Shown here one piece after another: positions 1-5,967 of a DNA stretch of 6,089 bases. This DNA is from an uncultured Paraprevotella sp. (GTDB lineage Bacteria > Bacteroidota > Bacteroidia > Bacteroidales > Bacteroidaceae): positions 1 through 6,089 of the forward strand of contig CAJUDC010000136.1 in NCBI GenBank assembly GCA_910584955.1, in the 5' to 3' direction. A program made the translations under genes and the position numbers. Every line of letters begins with the position of its first letter. Position 1 is the stretch's first letter. The notes under the pieces are model-generated. The model was given only the letters and a program-made list of their open reading frames with translations, ran no database searches and had not been told where the DNA came from.

Positions 1-209
1 GTTTGTCAAGGACTTGCATTTATAACAAGTAATTAAGCTGCGAATTTAAGGATATTAAAAAGACTATCTTGTTGATTGGCTTTTCTTATTGCAGGATAAT
101 TTTTATGAATTTAGTCGTGTTAAATAGATGCTGTTCTATCCCTTTTGATTGTAAAAACGTTCTGCTATATTTTTCGTTCAATACGTGAGGCTGTTTTTTA
201 TTTGAATAG
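1..209. other. AT-rich leader region, no gene supported
   Basis: This stretch is strongly A+T-rich and holds no convincing gene. All three + frames meet stop codons early (the first ones end at about 25, 32 and 36), so at most the last few codons of an upstream gene could be present. One + frame is open from about 33 to 188, but its product (from an ATG at 105, 27 codons) is low-complexity and resembles nothing I know. A - strand reading frame spanning 86-292 overlaps the glycosyltransferase start and has only A+T-driven composition. The low G+C is typical of the variable interior of a Bacteroides polysaccharide locus. Confidence 0.5.
144..173 (+). promoter_or_regulatory. possible weak Bacteroidales promoter for the glycosyltransferase gene
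   Basis: A TTTG at 144-147 is followed after 18 bases by TATATTTT at 166-173, one base off the TAnnTTTG -7 consensus and with a spacer slightly shorter than the usual 19-21. It would give a leader of about 30 bases before the ATG at 210. The region is so A+T-rich that such matches arise by chance, and the gene may instead be read from an operon promoter outside the window. Confidence 0.22.
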
Positions 210-929
210 ATGTTTAGATTAAGAAATTTAAAAGTTCTTGAATCAAAAACTGATTTAAGATTTATACCTGATGGTAAATCACTTATAAACACGATAAACG
301 CCCATTCCTACAATACGGCTCAAAAAGACGCATTATTTGCGGAAGCATTAAGTAAGGGAGATTATCTGATTCCCGACGGTGCTAGCATCGTCAAGGCTTG
401 CCGGTGGTTGAAGGCGAAGTCGAGGCCGAAAGAGCGTATAGCGGGCTGGGATTTGTTTGAGTTTGAGATGCGTCGGTTGAATGATAAAGGCGGACGGTGT
501 ATGTTTATGGGTAGTTCGCCTGAGGTTCTCGCCTTGATAAGAGAGCGGGCCGGGAGTGTTTATCCTAATATCAAGGTGGCTACTTACTCGCCTCCCTATA
601 AACCTGCGTTTACGGAAGAAGAGGATGCGGCGATCATCAAGGCGATCAATGATGCGGATCCTGATCTGCTTTGGATTGGTATGACGGCGCCGAAGCAGGA
701 GAAGTGGACGTACAGCCATTGGGATGCCTTGAATATCCGTTGCCATGTGGGTACTGTCGGTGCCGTATTTGATTTCTTTGCCGGGACCTATCAGCGTGCG
801 CCTCGTTGGTGGCAGGCACATTCCTTGGAGTGGTTGTATCGCTTGATTAAAGAACCCAAAAGGATGTGGAGGAGATATGTTATCGGCAATCCTTTATTTC
901 TGTTGAATATCTGTAAGGAACGGTTTTGA
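210..929 (+). CDS. WecG/TagA/CpsF family glycosyltransferase
   Basis: The 239-residue product matches this family, which transfers a sugar (N-acetylmannosamine or its uronate in the characterised members) from a UDP-sugar onto an undecaprenyl-diphosphate-linked acceptor at the cytoplasmic membrane face. Conserved blocks occur in order: T28-x-N30 in the substrate loop, P55-D56-G57 with the likely catalytic aspartate, G79-W80-D81, M100-G101-S102, S127-P128-P129, the A160-P161-K162-Q163-E164 motif, G184-A185-V186-F187-D188-F189, and the basic C-terminal segment E215-P216-K217-R218...R221-R222 that helps form the active site and touch the membrane. No signal peptide or membrane segment is seen. 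Length is normal for the family, so it looks intact. The donor and acceptor sugars cannot be told. The 5' end is far more A+T-rich than the rest. The helicase gene starts 18 bases downstream, suggesting co-transcription. In Bacteroides such a gene is commonly among the last of a capsule locus. Confidence 0.93.
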   Translation: MFRLRNLKVLESKTDLRFIPDGKSLINTINAHSYNTAQKDALFAEALSKGDYLIPDGASIVKACRWLKAKSRPKERIAGWDLFEFEMRRLNDKGGRCMFMGSSPEVLALIRERAGSVYPNIKVATYSPPYKPAFTEEEDAAIIKAINDADPDLLWIGMTAPKQEKWTYSHWDALNIRCHVGTVGAVFDFFAGTYQRAPRWWQAHSLEWLYRLIKEPKRMWRRYVIGNPLFLLNICKERF

Positions 930-947
930 TACCGTACGGTTGAAAGA

Positions 948-2807
948 ATGAAGATCGGGACAACTCTTCGGGATTATCAGATTGAGATGAAACGCCGTTT
1001 GTATGAGGCATGGAAAGAGCACCGTAGTGTTATGCTCCAGATGCCTACGGGAACGGGGAAGACACATCTGATGGCTTCGGTGATAGCGGATGCTTTCGAA
1101 GGAGGGGTGCTGATTGTGGCACATCGCATAGAATTGGTTGAACAGATTTCCCGGACGCTTGATGCTTTCGGGATTGTATATGGCAAGATTACCGGCAGAA
1201 GCGTTTCAAAAGAAGGATTGCGGATACAGGTGGCTTCCATACAAACCTTAAATAAAAGAATGGCGGAACTGCCTCTGAACCCGTCTTTGATCATTATAGA
1301 CGAAGCGCATCATGCTTTAGCTAAAACTTATCGCCGGCTTTGGAACCAATGGCCCCATGCGCATTTTCTTGGTATGACGGCTACTCCTTGTCGATTGAAT
1401 AATAAGGGGTTTACCGATCTGTTTGAGATATTATTGGAATCTTATGATATAGATACTTTTATCACTCGTGGGATTCTTTCGGATTTCGAATACGTGTCTG
1501 TACGCCCCGAGAGCAGGGCTATGTTATTGGTGGCAGCATTGAAAAAGCGTAGTCCAGACGGAGATTTTCAGACTGCGGAAATGGCCACTGTGATGGACTG
1601 TCCGGAAAGTATCGCTCATTTGTATGCCTCTTATCGTTATTTTGCTTCCGGGAAAAAAGGTATTGTCTATGCCATTGACTGTGAACATGCGCGGCATATA
1701 TCCGAATACTATGAGCTTCAAGGTGTAAGAACTTGTGTGATAGATGCGAAAACCCCTTGGGCGGAGCGGCAGGAATTGTTGACCGGCTATCGGAACGGGA
1801 TGTTGGACGTAATGATTAATGTTGATATCTTTTCGGAAGGTTTCGATTGCCCCGAAGTGGAGTTTATACAACTGGCTCGTCCTACATTGTCACTTTCCAA
1901 ATATTTGCAACAGGTGGGGCGTGGTATGCGTGTCAGCAAGGGAAAGGATCACGTGCTTATTTTGGATCAAGTCGGTTTGTACCAGACATTCGGATTACCT
2001 ACGGAAAAGCGCAATTGGCAATCTCTTTTTAAAGGGCAGACGGCTGGCAAGGGGGCGCTTGACTGCGACCGGACGATTGTTTTACGCGATGAACCGGATA
2101 ATAAGATGCTGGTGAATCTGGAGATGGTACGCATTAAGAACCGGCATACTGTCCATAAAGGCGTGGAAATTTTCATGCAGGGAGGAAAATACGGGGTGAT
2201 GCAGGATGGGCGCGTTACCTGCCGAGCTGTTTATGCCCGTATGGAACGTTTGGCTGCTCCTTATTTTTCAATGGCGGTATATCCGTATAGGGTATTTAAT
2301 GGCAAAAAAACGATAATTGATGGAGACGGCAAGGATTTGCAGGCCGATCTTTACGGGCGGATAGAACGTTTTGGAGATTTTTTCAAAGGGATGAATATAG
2401 CCGGACAGATTGTGTATTGGGATGCTAAAGGACGGCGAAGTTATCCGGTCTTGCCCGAGGTTGTACAGGCCGGTCGTATAGAAATGGTCCGTATTGGAGA
2501 CCGGTATAGGCTGAGGCAACAGATTCCCGACATGAATTTTGAATGTGCGAAAGAGGATATTTATATTGGGAAGCAACTTACTATCATCAAGGACATGCTA
2601 ATTGTGAAAAAGGATTTCAGAAACCCCTATAAGGTGTATGGTTACTTAAAAGACGGCATACTTGTCGGTAATACGGTGAACGGTTTCAAAGGGAGTTATA
2701 TGTTAATGAAAGAAGACGGTCGTCTTTCTGTTGATTATTTTCAGTTACCGTGGAATGCGATGCACAATCCACGGCAAGGGCACATGCAGTTTAAACAATT
2801 GGACTGA
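948..2807 (+). CDS. DEAD/DEAH-box superfamily 2 helicase with WG-like repeat C-terminus
   Basis: The 619-residue product is an ATP-dependent nucleic-acid helicase or translocase of the SSL2/ERCC3-like type. It shows L7-R8-D9-Y10-Q11 (Q-like motif), Walker A P33-T-G-T-G-K38-T39, motif Ia A58-H59-R60, the DEAH box D118-E119-A120-H121, motif III T144-A-T-P147, S296-E-G-F-D300 (motif V region) and the motif VI arginine finger Q322-V-G-R-G-M-R328. All catalytic residues are present, so it should be active. Residues from about 400 on are not helicase: they contain WG-like units, including Y429-A-R-M-E-R-L435 and Y469-G-R-I-E-R-F475 exactly 40 residues apart, which suggests a beta-rich binding module. 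There is no nuclease or DNA-binding zinc motif. The start at 948 is the first ATG after an in-frame TGA (927-929) that is also the glycosyltransferase stop. A strong terminator follows. The substrate is unknown; a link to the polysaccharide locus is positional only. Confidence 0.9.
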   Translation: MKIGTTLRDYQIEMKRRLYEAWKEHRSVMLQMPTGTGKTHLMASVIADAFEGGVLIVAHRIELVEQISRTLDAFGIVYGKITGRSVSKEGLRIQVASIQTLNKRMAELPLNPSLIIIDEAHHALAKTYRRLWNQWPHAHFLGMTATPCRLNNKGFTDLFEILLESYDIDTFITRGILSDFEYVSVRPESRAMLLVAALKKRSPDGDFQTAEMATVMDCPESIAHLYASYRYFASGKKGIVYAIDCEHARHISEYYELQGVRTCVIDAKTPWAERQELLTGYRNGMLDVMINVDIFSEGFDCPEVEFIQLARPTLSLSKYLQQVGRGMRVSKGKDHVLILDQVGLYQTFGLPTEKRNWQSLFKGQTAGKGALDCDRTIVLRDEPDNKMLVNLEMVRIKNRHTVHKGVEIFMQGGKYGVMQDGRVTCRAVYARMERLAAPYFSMAVYPYRVFNGKKTIIDGDGKDLQADLYGRIERFGDFFKGMNIAGQIVYWDAKGRRSYPVLPEVVQAGRIEMVRIGDRYRLRQQIPDMNFECAKEDIYIGKQLTIIKDMLIVKKDFRNPYKVYGYLKDGILVGNTVNGFKGSYMLMKEDGRLSVDYFQLPWNAMHNPRQGHMQFKQLD

Positions 2808-2860
2808 TATAAATAACTGGAAATCAATTCATTCTATTCACGATGGAATGTGTTTCACAT

Positions 2861-2904
2861 GCCGGTTGTAATCCATTAAAGGATTATAACCGGCTTTTAT
2901 TTTA
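2861..2904 (+). terminator. intrinsic terminator of the glycosyltransferase-helicase operon
   Basis: A 14-base-pair stem (2861-2874 with 2881-2894, one G-U pair, otherwise perfect) closes a 6-base ATTAAA loop and is followed by TTTTATTTTA at 2895-2904. This is a classic Rho-independent terminator for + strand transcription, starting about 50 bases after the helicase stop codon. The U-rich tail includes the stop codon of the convergent acetyltransferase gene. Read on the - strand the hairpin lacks a following U tract, so it is probably a weaker stop for that gene. Confidence 0.88.
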
Positions 2905-3475
2905 TATAGTCGAAACGGTCTATCGGACGAACTACCTTACAGGGATTGCCCAAAGCCACCACGTTGGGCGGTATATCCCTGGTGACCACACTTCCGGCTC
3001 CTATAACGGCTCCGTCGCCGATACTTACACCGGGCAAGACGGTGACGTTGGTGGCCAGCCATACGTTATGGCCTATGGTGATGGGGCGGGCACACATGAT
3101 TCCCGCATTCCGTTGTTCGGCATGTAGGGCATGAACCACAGTGCAGAGACTACAGTTGGGACCAATGAATACGTTGTCACCGATGGTAACAGCTGCTTCA
3201 TCGAGAATCGTCAGGTTGTAATTGCTTACGAAATTCTCTCCAATATGTATATTCGTTCCGAAGTCGCAGTGAAAGGGACTGTGTATGATGAAGCGTTCGC
3301 CTACCGTATGGAGGATCTTCTTTATAATTCCATGTCGTTGGTCGATGGATGATGGCGGAAGGTTGTTCAACTGAAAACATAAGTCTTCGCATCTCAGCAG
3401 AGCCTGAGAGATGTCGTTGTCGAAACCGTTCATCCAGGCGCCGGAACCTAATTGATTTAAAATATCTTTTTCCAT
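2897..3475 (-). CDS. maltose/galactoside O-acetyltransferase family (hexapeptide-repeat) protein
   Basis: The 192-residue product matches the LacA/Maa group of trimeric left-handed beta-helix enzymes that move acetyl from acetyl-CoA to a sugar hydroxyl in the cytoplasm. The N-terminal 60 residues look like the helical cap of maltose acetyltransferases. Hexapeptide units follow, for example around I76-H-I-G79, V96-T-I-G99, V102-F-I-G105, I132-T-I-G135 and V150-S-I-G-D154. The catalytic histidine is H115 in V113-V-H-A-L-H-A-E-Q-R122, and N85 lies in the F-x-S-N-Y-N loop; both fall at the same numbers as the active-site residues of E. coli LacA as I recall them. The end G161-S-V-V-T-R-D-I...G176-N-P is typical. 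The ATG at 3475 is preferred over an upstream in-frame ATG (3532), which would add 19 residues unlike the family and lie upstream of a possible promoter box. Its acceptor sugar is unknown; decoration of a surface glycan is possible but unproven. Confidence 0.9.
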   Translation of the reverse strand: MEKDILNQLGSGAWMNGFDNDISQALLRCEDLCFQLNNLPPSSIDQRHGIIKKILHTVGERFIIHSPFHCDFGTNIHIGENFVSNYNLTILDEAAVTIGDNVFIGPNCSLCTVVHALHAEQRNAGIMCARPITIGHNVWLATNVTVLPGVSIGDGAVIGAGSVVTRDIPPNVVALGNPCKVVRPIDRFDYIK

Positions 3476-3482
3476 TATGAGA

Positions 3483-3490
3483 CAAAGATA
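3483..3490 (-). promoter_or_regulatory. possible -7 box just upstream of the acetyltransferase start
   Basis: Read on the - strand, TATCTTTG matches the TAnnTTTG consensus exactly. It ends 7 bases before the ATG at 3475, so transcription would begin only a few bases ahead of the start codon, giving a leaderless or nearly leaderless message. No TTTG-like -33 box is found at the expected distance, so this may be a chance match. Confidence 0.25.
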
Positions 3491-3510
3491 CGGATTTTTT
3501 TGAGGAGAGG

Positions 3511-3590
3511 TGTGTTTTCCTGTAGAAAGCACTCTCCAAGAATTGCGTTTCCCGGTAAAATTGTCCTCCCAAAAAGTTGCGTTTTCTGAT
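3511..3590. repeat. imperfect ~33-base tandem repeats upstream of the acetyltransferase gene
   Basis: The motif TGYGTTT followed by a C-rich stretch recurs at 3511, 3544 and 3578, that is, at spacings of 33 and 34 bases. The first two units share most positions, including a GTA at the same offset and a CTCC run just before the next unit. The third agrees only over its first ten or so bases. This is a diverged direct repeat in a non-coding stretch; its role is unknown. Confidence 0.35.
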
Positions 3591-3636
3591 CTGCAACAGT
3601 TTCGGAATGGGCATAATCGGTTTCCCTGTTTCCTCT

Positions 3637-3648
3637 TTTAACGTTAAA
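3637..3648. other. 12-base perfect palindrome TTTAACGTTAAA
   Basis: The palindrome lies about 70 bases beyond the stop codon of the VapE-like gene and 160 bases upstream of the acetyltransferase start. It could be a site for a dimeric DNA-binding protein. It is too short and lacks the loop and U tract needed for an intrinsic terminator, and no terminator is visible after the VapE-like gene elsewhere in this gap. The function is unknown. Confidence 0.3.
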
Positions 3649-3715
3649 TATCAGCTTCCTATGGCATCTGATGATACGTCGTGTCGTAGCCTCTCTGTTG
3701 GTGTCAGATAAGGAT

Positions 3716-5599
3716 TCAAGCCGGCACCACCAGATACCGCAGGGTAGAGGAGGTGCGTCGGCGAGGATAGCCGTCGCGAATCAGCAGGCGGGCAATGCGC
3801 CCGATAGTTCCTCGGTCGTAGGGCATCTGCGGATGGCGGGCCTTGATGCGTAAGGCGATCTCCGTGCAGGTCAGTTCTTCGGTTGTCGGATCTGCGGCGA
3901 TGTCGCCGGACGCAGGCCGACGGAACGTGGCGTTCAGGAAGTCCTCTTCCAGGTCGCATTGCAGGAAACTGCGGTTCAGCTCCGCGAGTTGCCGTTCTTC
4001 TTCCGGGCCTAGCCAGTTGCAGGCATCGGTGCGCAGCAGATGCAAGGCTTGGGCATAGAGCTGGTCGTGATCTATGGGAAGGGTGTTGTCGATGCGTCCG
4101 GTCAGTTCCACACACAGGAAGCGTCGGCTTCCCGTCATGTCGCACAGCGGTTGGGCGGCGTTCGTTGTGGCGATAAAGGAGGCGTGGCGCTGTGTGCGTA
4201 TCATGGCTGTCTCATACGGTCGGCGGGCCGTCACCTCGGCCTTCTGTAGCAGGTGTTTCAGAAAAGCCTGTTGTGCGGGTCCCGATTGGTCGAACTCATC
4301 CAGATTCACCAGGGCGAAACGGTGGAGTGCCAGTTCCGCTTCCCGACGGTTGTTCAGGTCGATGCGGTCGGTATAATAATCGGCCAATGCCGGAGGAAGC
4401 AGGCGTCGGCAAAAGGTGGATTTTCCGTCGCCCTGATTACCCACCAGCAAGGGTGTCAGGCAGTTGCCGTAAAGGGAGTCCCGATTCATCCATTGGGCTA
4501 CCAGACCGACGAGCCAACAGCGGAAGCCGCGTATCCAAAGCGGATGGCGTTGCGGTATCCGGCGTGCCAGTTCGTCGATACGGTCGCGACCGTCCCAAGG
4601 CGGGAGGCCGTTCAGATAGTGTTGCAGCGGATGATGTACCGGTATGCGGTCCGATTGCAGATAACGTTTCACATCCTTGTCCCATACCGGGGTGCCGGCT
4701 TCCATCGCCTCGATGACGATTTGATTGAATCGGGCGGATGTGACGGGATGGAAGTCCTTCGGATGGTCTTCCCGCCGGCGTATCTCCGTCTCGTTTTTGA
4801 GCAGATTGCGGCGCACCTCGTAGTGTTGTTGCATGAATGTGTCCAACAGGGTTGACAAAGTCTGCTGGATCCGTCCCTCCGGTTGCTTGTCGGTTTTCGG
4901 AATGTCGGTTTTACGTTTGGGAGTAGCCGGGGCGCTTTTTGCTGTCGGCACCGTCGGCTCAGCCGTCTTTTTCTGTTTGGGAGGCGAGGGCAGGATGCCT
5001 GCCCGCCGGGCTTTGCGGAGGAAAGAGGTTGTTCCGGCGGCTACGGGCGGTAGCGTCAGTACGCGGGCTTCGGGGTTGTAATAAGGGGCCGGATCATAAG
5101 TCAGCCGGAAGGCTGCCAGTGGCGAGGCGGTCTTTCGGGCCGGGGCTACGGCTACGTTAGGGCAGTAATGCAGGGCGATCAGGGCGTGTGCTTCGGTGTG
5201 GAAAGCCTGTATGTCCGGTTCCAACACCGGAAGAGAGCCGTCCGGTCGTGTGCAGCGCACCAATACCTTTACGCTCCGACCGCTGCTTCCTGTCAGTGCC
5301 AGATACGTGTGCGGCAGTTCGGCAGCCCTCTGTTTTACGCGCTCGGCTTCCTGTTCGTCAGCCAGTGGCCCGAAGTTGAGCAATATCATCCCGGAATACC
5401 GGATCAGTCGCCCCGAGTGCCATGAGCCGCCGGTGATGATGACAGGCAATTTGTCCGCTGTACGGGCGGACGGCTGTTCGCGCAATCGTTCCACCATGCG
5501 GCGGGAGCGGTTGCCGCAGGTCTGGGCCAAAAAAGCCGACACGTTCAGTTCGGCGCGACGAATTGTGTCGCGCTCCGGTGATAACTTGGTAAATTTCAT
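3716..5599 (-). CDS. VapE-like protein: BT4734/VirE-N (primase-like) domain plus P-loop helicase domain
   Basis: The 627-residue product has an N-terminal part (about 45-185) resembling the BT4734-like/VirE N-terminal domain, related to archaeo-eukaryotic primases, with G104-S-S-G-R-S-V-K-V-L-V-R115 and F164-R-L-T-Y-D-P170. A Pro/Lys/Thr-rich linker (about 203-242) leads to a virulence-associated-E helicase-like domain: Y328-L-N-G-L-P-P-W-D-G337, Walker A G387-N-Q-G-D-G-K-S394, Walker B L433-D-E-F-D437, sensor T478-T-N480 and G490-S-R-R-F494. The ATPase motifs are intact. Where related primase domains carry acidic metal ligands, this protein reads L73-L-N-F-G-P78, so priming activity is doubtful. 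The ATG at 5599 is chosen because a promoter ends at 5634; an in-frame ATG at 5704 lies upstream of that promoter. G+C is much higher than in the other genes (70% in 4981-5040). Such genes occur in phage and satellite islands and beside Bacteroides capsule loci; the cellular role here is unknown. Confidence 0.9.
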   Translation of the reverse strand: MKFTKLSPERDTIRRAELNVSAFLAQTCGNRSRRMVERLREQPSARTADKLPVIITGGSWHSGRLIRYSGMILLNFGPLADEQEAERVKQRAAELPHTYLALTGSSGRSVKVLVRCTRPDGSLPVLEPDIQAFHTEAHALIALHYCPNVAVAPARKTASPLAAFRLTYDPAPYYNPEARVLTLPPVAAGTTSFLRKARRAGILPSPPKQKKTAEPTVPTAKSAPATPKRKTDIPKTDKQPEGRIQQTLSTLLDTFMQQHYEVRRNLLKNETEIRRREDHPKDFHPVTSARFNQIVIEAMEAGTPVWDKDVKRYLQSDRIPVHHPLQHYLNGLPPWDGRDRIDELARRIPQRHPLWIRGFRCWLVGLVAQWMNRDSLYGNCLTPLLVGNQGDGKSTFCRRLLPPALADYYTDRIDLNNRREAELALHRFALVNLDEFDQSGPAQQAFLKHLLQKAEVTARRPYETAMIRTQRHASFIATTNAAQPLCDMTGSRRFLCVELTGRIDNTLPIDHDQLYAQALHLLRTDACNWLGPEEERQLAELNRSFLQCDLEEDFLNATFRRPASGDIAADPTTEELTCTEIALRIKARHPQMPYDRGTIGRIARLLIRDGYPRRRTSSTLRYLVVPA

Positions 5600-5633
5600 T
5601 TTCGGGTGAGGTGGGGTTAAAGGGTTTCGGCTG

Positions 5634-5665
5634 CAAATATAATACACAAATGTCCGAAATCCAAG
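5634..5665 (-). promoter_or_regulatory. Bacteroidales-type promoter for the VapE-like gene
   Basis: On the - strand TATATTTG (5641-5634) matches the TAnnTTTG -7 consensus exactly. A CTTG (5665-5662), three of four bases of the TTTG -33 box, stands 20 bases upstream, the usual spacing. Transcription would start near 5628, giving a leader of roughly 30 bases before the ATG at 5599. This fixes the likely start codon of the gene. Confidence 0.65.
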
Positions 5666-5759
5666 CGGTGAATCCCGGATGAAACCTAATAATTTGTATA
5701 TCATTTAGTTGGGTGACCTTTTGGAAGGAAGCCCTTTCGGCGGGAGGAAGAACCTTTGG

Positions 5760-5847
5760 GAGATGCTCATCGCATGAAAATGAGATGCTCGCCGCATGAA
5801 AAAGGGATGCTCGCCGCGCAATGATATGCCGCTCACCGCATGAAAAC
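5760..5847. repeat. four 22-base tandem repeats
   Basis: Units lie at 5760-5781, 5782-5803, 5804-5825 and 5826-5847. The shared core reads GATGCTCGCCGCATGAAAA with small changes; unit 3 has lost the GCATGAAAA half, and unit 4 begins ATGCCGCTCACC. Units 1 and 2 contain a short ATGC...GCAT inverted repeat. A 22-base period shifts the reading frame at each step, so the array is unlikely to code for a repeat protein. There are no unique spacers, so it is not CRISPR. The last unit is also the left arm of the terminator hairpin. Confidence 0.8.
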
Positions 5848-5870
5848 GCGGTGAGCGGCATTTGTTTTTT
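5826..5870 (+). terminator. strong intrinsic terminator hairpin, + strand
   Basis: A perfect 14-base-pair, G+C-rich stem (5826-5839 with 5848-5861) encloses the loop ATGAAAAC and is followed by TTGTTTTTT (5862-5870). On the + strand this is a textbook Rho-independent terminator, yet no + strand gene precedes it between 2808 and 5825. It may end an unrecognised small RNA or antisense transcript, or be part of a dispersed repeat. On the - strand the stem has no U tract after it. Confidence 0.7.
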
Positions 5871-5967
5871 CTCCTTTCTGCTGCCGTTTCCTGTCGACGG
5901 AAAAGAACAACGCTGACGAGAAGAAGGGTTGAACGGGTAAAAAGAGGGGGTAAAAGGGGGATCTGCT

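Noticed and set aside
86..292. 68-codon - strand ORF overlapping the glycosyltransferase start
   Set aside because: It is A+T-driven low-complexity sequence, resembles no family and overlaps the start of a well-supported gene on the other strand.
3533..3614. Longer - strand frames before the acetyltransferase, including an extended start at 3532
   Set aside because: The added residues do not fit the family N-terminus, and the frame from 3614 is out of frame with the conserved protein. The alignment of active-site numbering supports the ATG at 3475.
4253..4855. Long + strand frames opposite the VapE-like gene
   Set aside because: These are antisense shadows of a G+C-rich gene. They show no recognisable motifs, whereas the - strand product has an intact P-loop, Walker B and sensor motifs.
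5600..5704. 35-residue N-terminal extension of the VapE-like protein from an ATG at 5704
   Set aside because: The promoter at 5634-5665 lies inside this extension, and the extra residues look like translated intergenic sequence.
5760..5847. CRISPR array
   Set aside because: The 22-base units are directly adjacent with no unique spacers, and no cas gene is present.
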